A stretch of 64,000 nucleotides of DNA from Gloeophyllum trabeum ATCC 11539 (GCF_000344685.1 NW_006920424.1:614940-678939), one strand, 5' to 3'. Positions 37,481 through 49,735 are shown, counted from the stretch's first letter. Notes: generated from the sequence alone by a model not told the origin. Translations and numbers: made by a program.

Positions 37481-38695
37481 TTAAAGTACCAACGACGGCC
37501 CCTTACTCTCCCTCCTCTCCGGCATGCGCGCCAGCTGGCTCTTGCTCCGCATCCGGGGGCGCACACGCGAGTACCACTCCCACGCCAACCTCACCACCTC
37601 GCCGTCCGCGTCGAACGGCGTCGGGATCTCCGAGTATCCCGGGCGCGCGGTCGGGTGGCGCACGTACACGGCGGAGCAGGTCGGGAAGGAGACCTCGATG
37701 TACGCGGGGACGAAGAGGAAGGGGGACGCGTACTTGGGGAGGTTGAAGGGTGTGAGGTTCGGGTCCTTGGCAAGCTCAGCGAGGATGGAGAGCTGCTCGG
37801 TGCGCCGGGGTTTGGAGGGGGCTTTCTCGGTTTCGTTCTCGGAATCCTCGAGGTCCTCTTCTGAAGCGGACGCCTGGCTTTCAGCAGTCTCTTTCGAGGA
37901 GGCTTCACTCTCCGCCTTTGCCTCGGAGGTGACTTCATTTCCGGTCTTCTCCGTTGACGTTTCTGAGGATGCTTCCGTAGCTTCGCTCTCCTCTGACTTG
38001 GTCTCAGGAAGGGGCTGTAGGAACCGTATCGCCTTTGGATTGACCGAGACCATATCTCCCGGCGCCAGCCTGGTGTTGGCATTTTGGTGCTGAAGAGTTA
38101 AGATGAGTGATACCCAGTACAGCTAAAATCGCCAAGCGCACCTTCTTCCCGTTCAGCAAAACATCACCATGAATGACCAGCCTCCGTGCCTCATACACGC
38201 TGTGCGCAAAACAGCACCGAAAGATGAACACGTCAATCCGCCTCTCCACCTCCGCAAACATCAAACTGCCCACAGGCGCGAGGCCCTTCGCCTCCTCCTC
38301 CGCTAGCCGCTCCTTCTCGCGCTTCGCCGTCCGCGTGCGCCCTGCCCAGCTGGTAAGGTCGATGCTGTCGTCGCCCGCGATCCGTTTCCGCGGCCGCACG
38401 TCGGGCAGCGTCGCGGGGAGGTACCACCGTTTGAAGATTTTCTCGTTGATGAAGTCACCGTGGTACGCCCGGACGAGCTGCTTCGCCGCCCAGCGCTGCT
38501 GGAACAGTGTTTTGGTGGTATTGGTGAAATCAGTTTCCCGTACTTTCTTGCCCAGAGAGCGTCGCCACAGATTATACAGATTACGGGGGTGCCAGCTCTG
38601 TACCGCTGGGTCAGAAGGTTGAGCGTGCAGTCTTAAGTGATACTCACCATGCGTGGCAGCGCCCTCCGCGTAGCGTAGATATTAGCGTCCCTCAT
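37481..38695 (-). CDS. NAM9: Mitochondrial small-subunit ribosomal protein uS4m (Nam9-like)
   Basis: Three exons (38695-38648, 38597-38142, 38089-37481) join in frame to 370 residues. The N-terminus [18 protein letters not shown] is followed by the S4 RNA-binding domain, with [20 protein letters not shown] and [15 protein letters not shown] as its clearest part. This is the organisation of mitochondrial uS4/Nam9, a component of the 37S subunit. An insertion of about 60 residues very rich in Glu, Ser and Lys (around residues 200-255) separates the S4 domain from a conserved C-terminal part ([20 protein letters not shown]). Related fungal proteins often carry such low-complexity insertions. The start lies 184 bases from the divergent GCP2 start. 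Confidence 0.88.
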
Positions 38696-38879
38696 CTTGC
38701 CCAATTACAGTCTCCTCTAGGCCAGTCGTATCAGTCTGCGAGCCTGCTTGCTCGCTGCCCGACGGCAGCTTCAACGCGGAAGAAATGTGTGAGAAGAGAG
38801 GTAAAGCCGCGCCGGCGGCGCCACAAGCGTGTCGAACTTGCCCTCGTTCTTCCTCGCCGCACCGAGCTATACGTCGAGC
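38696..38879. promoter_or_regulatory. Short divergent promoter between uS4m and GCP2
   Basis: Only 184 bases separate the two start codons, so both promoters must overlap here. Both products are housekeeping proteins, so a shared constitutive promoter is likely. Confidence 0.55.
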
Positions 38880-41800
38880 ATGGAACCATACACTCCGAGG
38901 ACGCACAACGGCAGCCGTAAAAAGCTGACTCTGTCGACAAAGGAGTACAATAAGGTACCGCCAAATATCTGAAGTCCTATGTCGGCTTGATAGTCTCGCA
39001 GATTACTGGGACACTCGCGTCGGCGCGGAGGAGCAGACATTACCGGGAAGAAGATGAAGAACTGGACGGACATAGTCGGTCGAGAGGTCGCATATGTTAA
39101 TTTCATTATACTTTAGATTGCTGAACGGTCGACGCAGGCTATGAGGAGCCGTCATTCATCGCCGAGACGTCCTTCGTCCGCGCCCCCTTGAATTCACGCG
39201 TCGTTTCGAATGGGAGCGTGCCGTTGGCCAGTTTCAAAGGCAAGGCGAAGCAGGAAAGCTTGGAGCGGATACCACTCGATGTACAGGAGGCTTTGATTCT
39301 GGAGGATCTGCTGTACGTCCTCATGGTACGTTCTCTAACTTCTACTCCGAAGTTAGGCTTGTGCCCACCCTCGTAGTTTGATTGAGGAAGAACTTTGGCT
39401 TAGGTTCTTTCTCAATCACGCTATGACAGGGTGCTCATGAGTCCAACTCCAAGTCTCCACCTCTCCTGATACCATTCCAAGGGCATCGAGGGTGTCTACA
39501 TCCGACACCACCCAGACTATTCTCCTGAAGATGACGACCCTCTTCAGGGCATCCGCTTTGTCGTATCGCCTTCCCTAGGTCAGACATTGCAGTATTTCTC
39601 CTGGTTTCTGTCTTACGCCGGTCTTTAGACCCTTCACTGCGAGACCTCGTAGAACGCATCATACCCTTGGCAACCTATTACACCGCGATATCCTCATTTA
39701 TCGAGCTGCGCAGCGACCTGGACTTTGGCATGGTCAACCACGCCTTATGCGCTGCTCTCCGAGACATGCTCAAGGTCAGCGCCCAGATACCCTATTCACG
39801 CCGTACTAACCTGTCTTCAGGACTACCAAACCCTCCTCTCCCAGCTCGAGCACGCGTTCAACACGAGCCTACAGTTCAGTCTCCAAAAACTCTGGTTCTA
39901 CATCCACCCGACGGTGCACACACTTTACCTGCTGCACCAGCTCGTCACGGAGCTTGCCAGCGCCGACGACGCATCCATGTCGCTCCCCTCCTCCGCGTCC
40001 GTGTCGGATATCGAGGACAACGAACGCGACGAGGCGCTGGGCCTTGGCGGCGCGCACCTCAAAGCGGCTATGTCGCAGATGAAGAAGAACGCGCTCGGCG
40101 TGAGCGTGGACAGCGGGAACAATATCGCCGTCAAGGGCGGGGAGGTGCTGACGATTGTATATGAGAAGGCGCAGACCATGTCTGGGGATCCGGCGGCGAA
40201 GAAACTATACAGCACGCTGTTGCGGGCGGCGGGGAAGCCGTACGTGACGATGCTCCAGACATGGATTACAACGGGGCGGTTGTTGGATCCGTACGAGGAG
40301 CTGTGTGTGAAGGAGAGTAAGTTTATCAATCGCGGGACGCTGGAGATGGACTACGTCGACGAATACTGGGAGAGGCGGTATACAGTGAGTTCTTCTAACT
40401 CCTGGACGATTCACACGACATTCTGCCGGCAAACTGAATTGGTTGTCTGAAAGTTGCGAGACGGCTCGACGGTGTCGGGTCCGTCGAAGCGTCAGGCGGG
40501 TATACCCTCTGTCAGACCCCAAAGCGGTCGGTTGCCCGGGGGTGCATGCATACCGCCCCTACTGGAACCGTTGAAACACAAGATCCTGCTTGCAGGCAAA
40601 TATCTGAACGTCATCCGGGAGTGTGGGATCGAAATCAAGAGCCATCTACAAGAGTCCGAAGAGGGTGAACTACTCATGGACGATGAAAGGTTCGGACACC
40701 GCAGATCCTGGCTGCCTATTAACAGAATGCATGATGCCATCCTATTTGCAGGTTCTACAAGTTCATCGAAGAAGCATACACCCATGCCAACCGAACATTA
40801 CTACAGCTACTCTTGAAGGACCAGCAGCTAGTCCCTCGTCTCCGCTCCCTGAAGCGCTGCTTCTTCCTCTCTCAATCCTCCTTCCTCACGCACTTCCTGG
40901 ACCTCTCGCAGTCAGAGCTGCGCAAGTACGTCAAGGCGGCGTCTGTGGTGAAGCTGCAGAGCCTCCTAGACATGACACTCAGCACAGACATGCACGGCGA
41001 CGACGCAATGTTCCGCGAGGACGTCAGAGTCACGCTCGCCTCGAGCAAGCTGTACGACTGGCTGATGAAGGTGGTAAACGTTAGTGGCGTGATTGGCGGC
41101 AGCGAGGACGGGCAAAAGACGCCTTCGGAATCTGCGGGGCATGACGAGTCGAAGAAGTCAAAGGATAGGGATAAGGATAAGGATAAAGAGGACTCGGAGA
41201 AGATTATGGGCAAGTCCTCACTGCATGTTGTCTCACCTGCTAAATCTGACTCATTGCAGTCATCGATGCCCTCGCCTTCGACTACAATGTCAAATTCCCG
41301 CTATCCCTCGTCATCTCCAGAAAGACTATACTACGATATCAGCTGCTATTCCGGTTCCTGCTGCACTGCAAGCATGTCGAGCAGTGCCTGACGACCATGT
41401 GGATCGAACAGAAGGGTGTGGTCTGGCGCAAGTCTGTGCCGCACCACCATGACTTCGAGATGTGGCGGCTGCGCGTGCATCTGCTGCGCTCGCGGATGCT
41501 GGCGTTCGTCCAGCAGATTATGGGATTCGCCACTGCCGAGGTCCTGGAGCCCAACTGGCGTGACCTAGAGATGAAGCTGACGAAAGTGAGCACTGTTGAC
41601 CAGCTGCTCCGAGACCATGTCGACTTTCTGGATACGTGCCTGAAGGAGTGCATGCTCACTAGTTCAAAGTTGCTACGTGTGAGTCGCATTTGCTTCGCTG
41701 GTTTTTCAATCTAATGCTCCGCGTGGTCGCGTGTAGCCCTTCTCTAAGCTCATGACCACTTGCACGACGTTCGCCCTGTATACGCACAGCTTCTCGAAGA

Positions 41801-42118
41801 GCGCTTCTCAGTCCTTGGCCGCGGCTGAGAGTCAATTCGGTGACCAAGCTATGGCTAAGCGGTGGGATTTTTTAGGAAAGTTCGAGACAAACTTCAATCA
41901 TTGGTAAGTGATCCCTTTCAGCATTGGCTCGACGTGTGCTGATTCTAATTGTCTAGGTTCAGCGTGAGTTCTGTCCCCTATTTTGTCCTGCTTGTCTGTT
42001 GATTTTCTGAACTCTGAAACAGGTTCACTTGGACCACGTCCAGTTCGCAGCATCCAGCGAGAACGCGTCCCTGATACCGCTTGTTATGAGGCTTAGCAGC
42101 ATAAAGGCGCAATCATGA
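38880..42118 (+). CDS. GCP2: Gamma-tubulin complex component 2 (GCP2/Spc97/Alp4)
   Basis: A multi-exon gene encodes a Spc97/Spc98-family protein that binds gamma-tubulin and nucleates microtubules at the spindle pole body. The grip1 region is clear: VQEALILEDLLYVLMGIEGV, DLVERIIPLATYYTAISSFI, LLSQLEHAFNTSLQFSLQKL, and PYVTMLQTWITTGRLLDPY with EYWERRYTL. The grip2 region follows with ILLAGKYLNVIRECG, RFYKFIEEAYTHANRTLLQL, FFLSQSSFLTHFLD and IDALAFDYNVKFPLSLVIS, then the C-terminal helices (DQLLRDHVDFLDTCLKECML). A lysine/aspartate-rich insertion near 41140-41200 is low complexity. The start at 38880 is the first ATG after an in-frame TAA; the exact first joins (38940-39140) are unsure. The end, TGA at 42116-42118, is clear. 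Confidence 0.85.
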
Positions 42119-42397
42119 TGTCCCCCACCATCAAATCTTGTCCTCTCTCGGCGAAAGCTAATGGTGCCTCGTCACTGTTGCACCAAATCCATCCAATCCA
42201 CCCATGTTGTACGAGTCCCTTCTTGGAAGAATAGATATGGCATTGCGTCCGGGGTATATTACAGTCAGCGTGAGTCATTAGATAGTACATTGTATACAAC
42301 TACATATTATATACCAGATTATCCAAGGTGTCCGATACCCACTCATTATCGTACAGCACCCGTTGATGAAGGTGTTCGGCAGTATATCACTGACACA

Positions 42398-45300
42398 TTA
42401 CACTTCCGTCTCGACGTCGGGTTCCCGGCTGCGTTGCTTGAAGCGGCCTTCAACCTTGTCGACAGCATTTTCAACGTTGTCCTTGATCCACTCCGCGGTC
42501 CTGGCGGGCTTGGCCTGCTTCAGACCCCTGTGCTCACGTCCAAGCTCATGTTCGTGCTCTCGCCATTGCTTGAGTTTCTTGATCGGATTGTGCGTCTTCT
42601 CATCTCCTTCCTGTTCCGATTCGTGGCTTTCGTCGTAGTCAGCGTTATCGTGATCGTGATGTTCGTCAACTCCGCCTTTCGCGTCGTGCACATCCATATG
42701 AACGTCCTCCGGGTTCACTTCGGTGTAGGAGGTTCCGACGCTGTCGACGCTGTCGGAGTCGGTTCTACGACTCTTGGCATCTTGGGCCGCCGCTTCTTGC
42801 AGTTCAGAGCTCTGTTGCCCGACTTTATCCGTCAGGCCCGCAGCCTCCCTGCGATCGAATTCCTCCCATGCTTGCTTCATCTCCTTATTTCTGCGGTTCA
42901 TGACGCGCTGGTGGGCCGCAGTGACTCCGGGTACAAAAGTCACATCAAGTTCAACGGTTCCGATCTTGTGCATCTTCTGCTTGTCTGCGTCCCAAGCAGA
43001 CAAGTCTCCGTCCAAAGGGACATAATTGTGCTTCAGTCTGCTGTAGTCCTCGGACTGCCATAGGGTCACAGTAATAGCCTTGTCCTCGCTGTCAACGATA
43101 TCGCGTAGCCAGAGAACAGCCAGGGCCCGCTTCTTCGTTCCCGTGATAGGACTTGTGGTCTTGAACGCGACGAAGAACGAAGAGCTGTAGCGCTTCTGCA
43201 CAGGTATCTCCGACGGCTTGTCCACCTGCCAGACAATCGATCCGTCTTCCTGCTTCTCCGCCGTAGACCTGGACAGTTTCGTTCCACTAGTGTAAGTCTT
43301 CATATGCAGAGCGCACTTTGCCAGCTCCGCAAGATGTTCTTGACTCGGCCGTGCGCGGACGTTGCGCACCACAAGGGTGCCGGTATCAAAGCCTAGCAGG
43401 TGCGGCGGCAACTTGGCCTGCACAGGTCGGAAGAGGACCGATATCCTGATCCGCCCGTAGCCCACTCCATGTTCCAACGAGTAAGATCTGGTGATCTCGG
43501 ACGCGTGAACGAGGAGTTCCGACAACTATTCTGCAGATGTTACCGCTGTCCCTGTCACTGGTTCTTTATTTGAACGACTGACCTTGAGGAACACCATACC
43601 AAGGACGGGGTCATTCTCCCGCATCCTCTGGTCGCGCACCACAACGCTGACATGCGCAGTCCTCCAGTCGCGGATGAACCTTTCCGTGCCCGCATTGAAG
43701 ATCGGCGTCGCCGTCACGGGCTTGACACGAGTCGAATACACCTGGAAATCGAGAGCGTCAACGCGACGCACTCCACTGACAGTCTTCCTCAGCCTCACTA
43801 GTTGATCGTTGATCTCACTGCACGAACACTTGCTATCAGCGACGAGTCCAGGACAAACGAGGAATTCTCACGAACATGCAAGCATACGAACTCGGCAAGC
43901 CCTCTCCCTCCTCCTGCTCCTTCTCCCCCTCTTCCTGTCCCTTCTCCCCAGACTTCCCCCTATTCTGTTTCCCGAACTTCTTCACCGTCAAGCCCTTAAT
44001 CTCATGCACCTGCACGCTCAGAATCCCACTCGGCCAGGCGGGATCGGGCGGCGTGCACAGCACCGCCGCCTCGAGGTCGTTCAGAGCCACGGCTCTCGCC
44101 TGCTGGAACGCAGGCTCGTTCTTGAGGTCCTCGGGAATCCCAGGATCGCTCCCATCCGTCTTCATAGACGTATTCGGCGCCATCTTGCTGTAGTACCCGA
44201 CGGTGTACTCGATCTCGCCCGGCCGGGACTGGTCGTCCGGGCTCGCCAGGGGCGTCCAGCGGCGGACGGGCGTGTTCTTCTCGCGCATGAGATCTATGAT
44301 ATCGACCTCGACGAAGCCCATCATGTCATCCTGCACACGATGAGTCTCGCTATCGCGTACTCCTCGCCGGAAAGGCAACACTCACAGCACTTGCCCGGTC
44401 CGAATCCCACACCTGCAGACTCAGCTTCTCCCCAATCTTCACCGTATTCGGGTCCACAGGCAGCGCCGCCGTCTCCTCGAACACGGGGTTCAGATCGCCC
44501 TCGATGATGCGCGTGCTGAACAGCGGCTTGCCCTGCTTCGAGAAGGTCAGGGTTACGTAGGGGTCTGCTGCTGCTGCCGTTCATGCCAGCGAACGCAGAG
44601 GCACCGAGGGGTCCGTGTCAGCAAGCAATATCCCGAATGGGCGGGAATGCAGATAGCACCACGCACGCTTCTCGTCGCTCGCGTCCATCTTCTTCAGCCC
44701 GACCGCGCGGTGGATATGCACGATGAGCACGCCCATCGCCTGCGTATCTATCCATCCCCCGTCAGCCGCTCCACACAGGACGCCACTAGTACTCCCACCT
44801 TTCTTGATGTCATCCCCGCTGATAAGCTGCTGCAAATCCAGCGTGAGGCTCTTCGGAGCGACGTACTCCGCCGCAGCCGCGTTGATGCTCTTCGCGATGA
44901 AGTCGCTCAGGAGCGGCACGTTCATCACGTTTGGCAGACGCTCGGACATGGGCACGACGGAGAGGGAGATCGACGGGAGGCCCATGAGCGTCACCAGCGT
45001 GGTTTTGATGCTATCGGGGAGGATGGGGTGAGTCTCTGACACTGACGGTGAGTGAAAGGCGGGGACGTACAATGGCGGGTCGGGGATGAGCTCCATTCTG
45101 CGCAGAGCGGTGAGCACCGACGAGCATGAATGATGAGGCTTTGCGTACCGAAGCCGAGCAGTCCCAGCAACTCCAGTCAACTCGACCCAAACAGCTACGC
45201 ATCCACACATCAGAATGCAGGAATGCAGTAGCCTTAATACGCCTCACTCACGAACGCTCTCTGCGAACACACCCCTCATCCCGAGGAAGAACTCCGTCAA

Positions 45301-46626
45301 CAAGCTGCGTTCACGTAAGCCTCAAGCTGGCGCACGAACGACACCTCGGACGTACTGCGGATTATGCGCCTTTGTGTCGACCGTACTCCCACTCGGCATC
45401 GCACGGTACGCAAACGACACCTCGAGATTCTGCGTACACGCGTGAGATAGATACCCTCCCTGGCTGGGAAGGGGGGCGACGCACGATATGCTCTGCGTTC
45501 AAGTGGTCGCGCGCCTTTTCGTCTAGGCCTTCCATCACGGTGTCGGTACCGGCGTCGGGGAGGGACCGGACAGAGGTGATGCGCATCGGGGTCGTCCCGA
45601 AGCCAAAGTCGGATACGCGGACGGAGTGCTAGCAGACGATACGATCCGAGTCAGCGCGGCGCGTACACGCGTCCCGCGAGCACTCACGATGAACCGAGGC
45701 ACGCTGGACTGCATGATATCCTCCAGCATGTCCAGCAGAGAATCGAACCTGCGTCGGCCATGGGTCGTCAGCTCCGTCAGGCGGCATGGGCGCCGGCCAC
45801 GACGTACAAGTCCGGGTTGATGATCGGCCAGACGCCCTTCACCAGGTCATTCACCCACTCTGCGCTCTCCTTGAAGCGCTCCTCGCCCTCGACCGTGCCG
45901 TCATTGTCCCTGTCCTGCCCGCCCCTCCACCCGCGCTCGCGCTCCGCATGCCAGAGCCTGTCGTCGAAATCGCTATCTGCGTCGTTCCGCAGCTTGTACA
46001 TGCACCCATACGTATAGAGCGTCGGGGGCACCAGCGACAGGACGAGCGTGAACAGCTGGGCGGCGCTGGAAGTGGGCCGGAGCGAGGACGGGAAGAGCGG
46101 CTGGTGCACGAGCATGTATACGATGAGGGGCGAGAGGGCGTAGGCGAGGGAGATGCAGATCACTAGCTGGGTGGTGATGGAGACTACGCGGCGACGGTGC
46201 GCTGCCCAGTCGGGCGGCGGGAAGTCTTGCTCGAGGATGTTTTCCCCGGTGCTTCGCGGATCCGGCTCGTCGTCGCCATGTTTGATTTTCTGCACAATGA
46301 GTCTCCTGCGCCCACCCGCACAGCAACTATAAACACTCACCACATCGTCGCCCGTCACTGGATCCTGCAATCTCCGCGTCCAGCCGTCGTATCGGGAACA
46401 GCTCGCTTGAACGCACCTTCACCTGAACCGCCTCTTTCTCAATCTCGCCGGCATACTTTTCATTCTGCTTCTGCTCCTCCTCCCGCTCATTCCCCGTCAC
46501 CTTCTTCGCCTTGCTCTCCGTGCCCTGCCTCGGGTCGACGATGCTCCGCAGCGAGACCTTCGGCACGGGGTTGTTGATTCCATACGTCTCGTGTAGCTTA
46601 TGGCTCTGCTGTCCTGGAGGCGCCAT
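42398..46626 (-). CDS. SMP- and C2-domain lipid-transfer protein, Mug190/tricalbin-like
   Basis: A long minus-strand gene with many exons starts MAPPGQQSHKLHETYG at 46626 and ends VETEV at 42398. Two close membrane segments (VVSITTQLVICISLAYALSP and LFTLVLSLVPPTLYTYGCM) form a hairpin anchor. An SMP domain follows (WVNDLVKGVWPIINPDLFDS, MLEDIMQSSVPRFI, VRVSDFGFGTTPMRITSVR, LSDFIAKSINAAAAEYVAP). At least two C2 domains come next (AMGVLIVHIHRAVGLKKMD and ILSVQVHEIKGLTVKKFGKQ), then a charged C-terminal region with coiled-coil character. Anchor, SMP and C2 in this order are the layout of tricalbins/extended synaptotagmins, which move lipids at ER-plasma membrane contacts; the fission-yeast relative is Mug190. 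The exon join at about 45746 uses the donor GTACGT after NPDL. Internal exon borders between 44580 and 45250 are not all resolved. Confidence 0.78.
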
Positions 46627-47158
46627 ACCGGGCGTAAGCGTGGAATGCTTGCGTATGAGCTGGATACGTACTGGACTTATATACAGGACGGAGGCGTTGC
46701 GAAGACTCGGACTCTGCGAAATGACGTCGATCGCCCCATACCGAGTGTCATGTTTGATCTCGGCGGCTATAGACCCCGGACGGTCACATTGCCGCCGGCA
46801 CCGCAGACAGAGAACTGTGGCGTAGAACTCACTTCGACTGTGGCGGTCGCTCTGAGGACGTACCGGGCTTTGGCGGTGACCTCAGGTGGTGATGGGGAGG
46901 AAGGAAAATATGCGGGAGTGGATAATTAACCCCATCTTATACAGGGAGGAGAATGGCTGGAGGGGTTCTGACATATGGTCCAAGAATATCGACTTGCTCA
47001 ACCCATATCAGGGTAGTGTACGCCTATCATGGGCCATGGATAAGATAGAAGAAAAGATCTGCTTGGGCTTCCCCGGGTCGGACAATTGGACCTGGTATTA
47101 GAACGTCGGCATTTACCGTATCTCTACGCTATGCAGGTCTCGTAGTACCTGCAGCTAG
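46627..47158. other. Intergenic region, promoter side of the Mug190-like gene
   Basis: These 532 bases lie between the start of the Mug190-like gene and the 3' end of the 2H phosphoesterase gene, both on the minus strand. No other gene is seen. Confidence 0.55.
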
Positions 47159-48034
47159 CTAACAGCCAGCAGCACCACCAATCGGAATCCTCTGGGCGAC
47201 CCTGAAGGGGTCCCTGAACCCGTCTCTTTGAAGGAGACACAAGTCCTTCACCTGCCATGCGACCGGCCCCGGAAACGATTCCGCAAGACTCGCGACGGCT
47301 TTCTCGGCCGCACCCTGCACAGAGACAACATCAACGGCATCCAAGAACCGAACGAAGCGCTCACCTTCCCCGGCCACTGTCCAAGACTCAAATGGGGCGT
47401 AAAGTGCTCCTCAACAGCCAACTGCAGGCCGCCCGCCGAGTCAAGTTGAGGTGCAGGTAACCGCCCGCGGTGCAGGTAACCGCCCGCGGTGCAGGTAACC
47501 GCCCGCGGTGCAGGTAACCGCCCGCGGTGCAGGTAACCGCCCGCGGTGCAGGTAACCGCCCGCCCTCGCGTGCCTGTTCATCATAGTCGCGCAGCTCCTG
47601 ACTGGATGCCAGAACATGCGCCAGCAGCCTCCCAAGCCAAGAGTGCGCAGCCTGCGGTTTGAGATACACCGTAGCGGACTTTCTGGAGTGCGCGAAGTAG
47701 CCGAAAGCGTCTTGCCCCGCGCCAAAGGATAGTTGTCCACTGGCACCGGAAAAGCTCGCACACGCTTCCCTGACGCGTTCTCTGACGGTATCATACACAT
47801 CTGCATTTTCTCGCGGGTGGACGAACGGGTAGAGCAGCGTGATGTGGGGCATGGGCCAGCGGTCGATGTGCCGGTCGTGTCCGCGCCGGACTTTGTGTAT
47901 CCAGTTGAGCAAGGGCTCCATAGCATCGTTTCGGTCGATTGTACCCGGCACGCTGGCTGGAAGTGGACGTGGAATAATAACAACTGCGGACTTGTGCGAC
48001 TTGTGAGGCGGTAGGCGCCGTCGTGACGTTCCAT
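47159..48034 (-). CDS. 2H phosphoesterase (2'-5' RNA ligase-like) with a 19-base repeat array
   Basis: The family hallmarks are two H-x-T/S motifs about 110-150 residues apart; here PHITLLYPF and PHLSLGQ are visible. The C-terminal strand VKDLCLLQRDGFRDPFRVAQ is also typical. Proteins of this fold hydrolyse cyclic phosphodiesters; the basidiomycete subgroup has no firm role. A plausible structure is exon 48034-48028, a 44-base intron, an exon from 47983, and an intron 47364-47315 joining LGQWPGK to GAAEKAVASL. Between the two histidine motifs lies an array of six 19-base units (47451-47564). As written, the frame before the array and the frame after it differ, so the straight reading stops at 47388. 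One, four or seven units would restore the frame, as would splicing from a GTTACC donor in the second or fifth unit (minus order) to the CAG before 47421. Whether the gene is active is therefore open. Confidence 0.65.
47451..47564. repeat. 19-base minisatellite, six units
   Basis: The unit GTGCAGGTAACCGCCCGCG is repeated head to tail at 47451, 47470, 47489, 47508, 47527 and 47546. The first five are identical and the sixth differs only in its last base. The unit length is not a multiple of three, so each gain or loss shifts the reading frame of the gene it lies in. Confidence 0.95.
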
Positions 48035-48245
48035 CCTGGGGATAAAGCGTTGATTGACTGCTATAAGATGGAACCTGGCCTGGGGCCCGTCAGAACAACT
48101 TGGAGGCTGGCTTAGTCATAATAACATGCGTAGCGGAACATTCGGTGTCTAACAGCAAGGCCGATCCCGATCGAGCAGAGATCCACCTGTCATCATCGAC
48201 GCGTCTGCAGGTCCAACTTGAAGTGTAACCTCCGAGTCCACACCG
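48035..48245. promoter_or_regulatory. Short divergent promoter between 2H and HAD genes
   Basis: The proposed start of the 2H gene (minus) and the HAD gene start (plus) are 211 bases apart, so their promoters overlap. No distinctive site is recognisable. Confidence 0.45.
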
Positions 48246-49319
48246 ATGCCCGCCGAAAAGAAAGTCCTTGCGTTCGATATCTACGGCACCCTCCTTGATA
48301 CGGGGGCCATCGCGCAAGCTATACAGAAGTACGTCAAGGAGATCGAGGCCGCGGACCAGGCGAAAGCGCTGGCGGCTTCGTGGAGGACGTATCAGCTCGA
48401 GTGAGTCCTTACTGCGCTCTCAGGCAGTCAATCGCATTGCTGTAACACCCTTCCTTTCTCCGACTCGGAGGTATACATGGCGGCTCAATTCCATGGGTGA
48501 TTATCTACCGCTGGATGCCGAGTCGGCGTTAAACTGCTTGCTTCGTAGATCTGTACGAACCCTTCGACGTCGTGACGCGCAAGTCCCTGCTCAACGCCGC
48601 CGCCGATGCCAACATCCAGCTGACCGCGCCGACGCTCGGGCTGCTCATGCAGGCGTACCACGAGCTGCCGAGGTGCGGCAGCATCGATGAATCCCGATAA
48701 CACAAATGGACTCAATCCCTGCCAGTTTCGCGGACGCGGCGTCGTCAATAAGGAGCCTCCTCTCCCGCGGAGACGTCGACGTCGTGCTCTTCAGCAACGG
48801 TGCGTCTGCCACCTCCATGCTATCAGCACATACCGGTGCTGACGCGATTGTCACCCAGGAACGGACGAGGTACGCACCGTCACGGTTCCCATATCACGAC
48901 CAATCACGGCCCGCCTTCGAAACAGATGGTCGCCAAATCAATCACGGCCGCCGCCCTCCCCATCACCCTCTCGCGCTACCTCGCCAACTCGGCGAAGAAG
49001 TACAAGCCCTGCCGCGAGATATACCACGGCCTGGTGCAGTTCCTGGGCGTGCAGGACCGCGTGCAGGACGTCTGGCTCGTCAGCGGGTGCGCTTGTTCTC
49101 CTCCTCTCCGCCGTCCGGCACCGTGCTCACGCGTAGCCTGTGTCACGGCGTAGAAATCCGTTCGACGTCGCCGGCGCGCGGGCGTTCGGCTTGAACGCCA
49201 TATGGGTCGACAGGGCGGGCAAGGGCTGGAACGACCGGCTCCTGGATATCGGGCCTTCGAGGGTCGTCGGCAGTGTAGAGGAGATCGCTAGGCTGGAGGC
49301 GTGGAAGACCGAGGCGTAG
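48246..49319 (+). CDS. HAD-superfamily haloacid dehalogenase, type II
   Basis: The protein starts MPAEKKVLAFDIYGTLLDT, with the nucleophile motif DxYGTLLD of L-2-haloacid dehalogenases. EYTWRLNSMG, the family's substrate-side signature, follows across exon borders. Later motifs are VDVVLFSNG (motif II), AKKYKPCREIYHG (motif III lysine) and VWLVSGNPFDVAGARAFGLN (motif IV), and the protein ends VEEIARLEAWKTEA. Exons 48246-48400, 48471-48496, 48549-48672 and one from 48726 are phase-checked. After FSNG the next conserved exon (MVAKSITAAALP, from 48926) does not fit a GT donor in phase; a GC donor at 48802 would fit, otherwise there is a frameshift. Such enzymes remove halogen from short 2-haloacids or act on other small phosphate-free substrates; the substrate is not known. 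Confidence 0.82.
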
Positions 49320-49735
49320 GCCCGGCTGCACGCTGCAAAGGACCTCACTATTGTATCAGAATATGGACACTTTACAGTTCGCCATGTGCATCAGAGAGGC
49401 GGGGCCGGTCACGCAATGGTCAAGTCGCTAGTCACCACGTTGGCTTGCGCTATATCAAGGGACTCGCCGGATCTTGGAATGTAGAATGTAAGTACTAATC
49501 AAGGGCCACGCTCTTCGCTATCTAAAGTGATCATAATCGCCGAGAGTCACGAAGACTGGGGACATTGCGCCCCAGGCTTGAGATCCAGATAGGTAGCGAG
49601 GCGTTGAAATAAAGCAATGACACATCCATAACAATTCCGCATGTCCGCCCTACTCATACAAGTACATAGAAAATCTGGGGGCAGCGCATACACGTAGGAG
49701 CAGACGTATCAATAAAGACCTTGGCATACGTCGGC
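49320..49735. other. Intergenic region between convergent genes
   Basis: These 416 bases hold the 3' flanks of the HAD and beta-trefoil genes. No gene or RNA is seen. Confidence 0.55.

Noticed and set aside
42161..43063. 300-codon plus-strand frame over the end of the Mug190-like gene
   Set aside because: Antisense shadow; the minus strand carries the conserved, spliced gene.
45715..45765. GGTTCGATTC on the minus strand resembling a tRNA T-loop
   Set aside because: It spans the splice acceptor and start of an SMP-domain exon, and no acceptor stem or anticodon arm fits.
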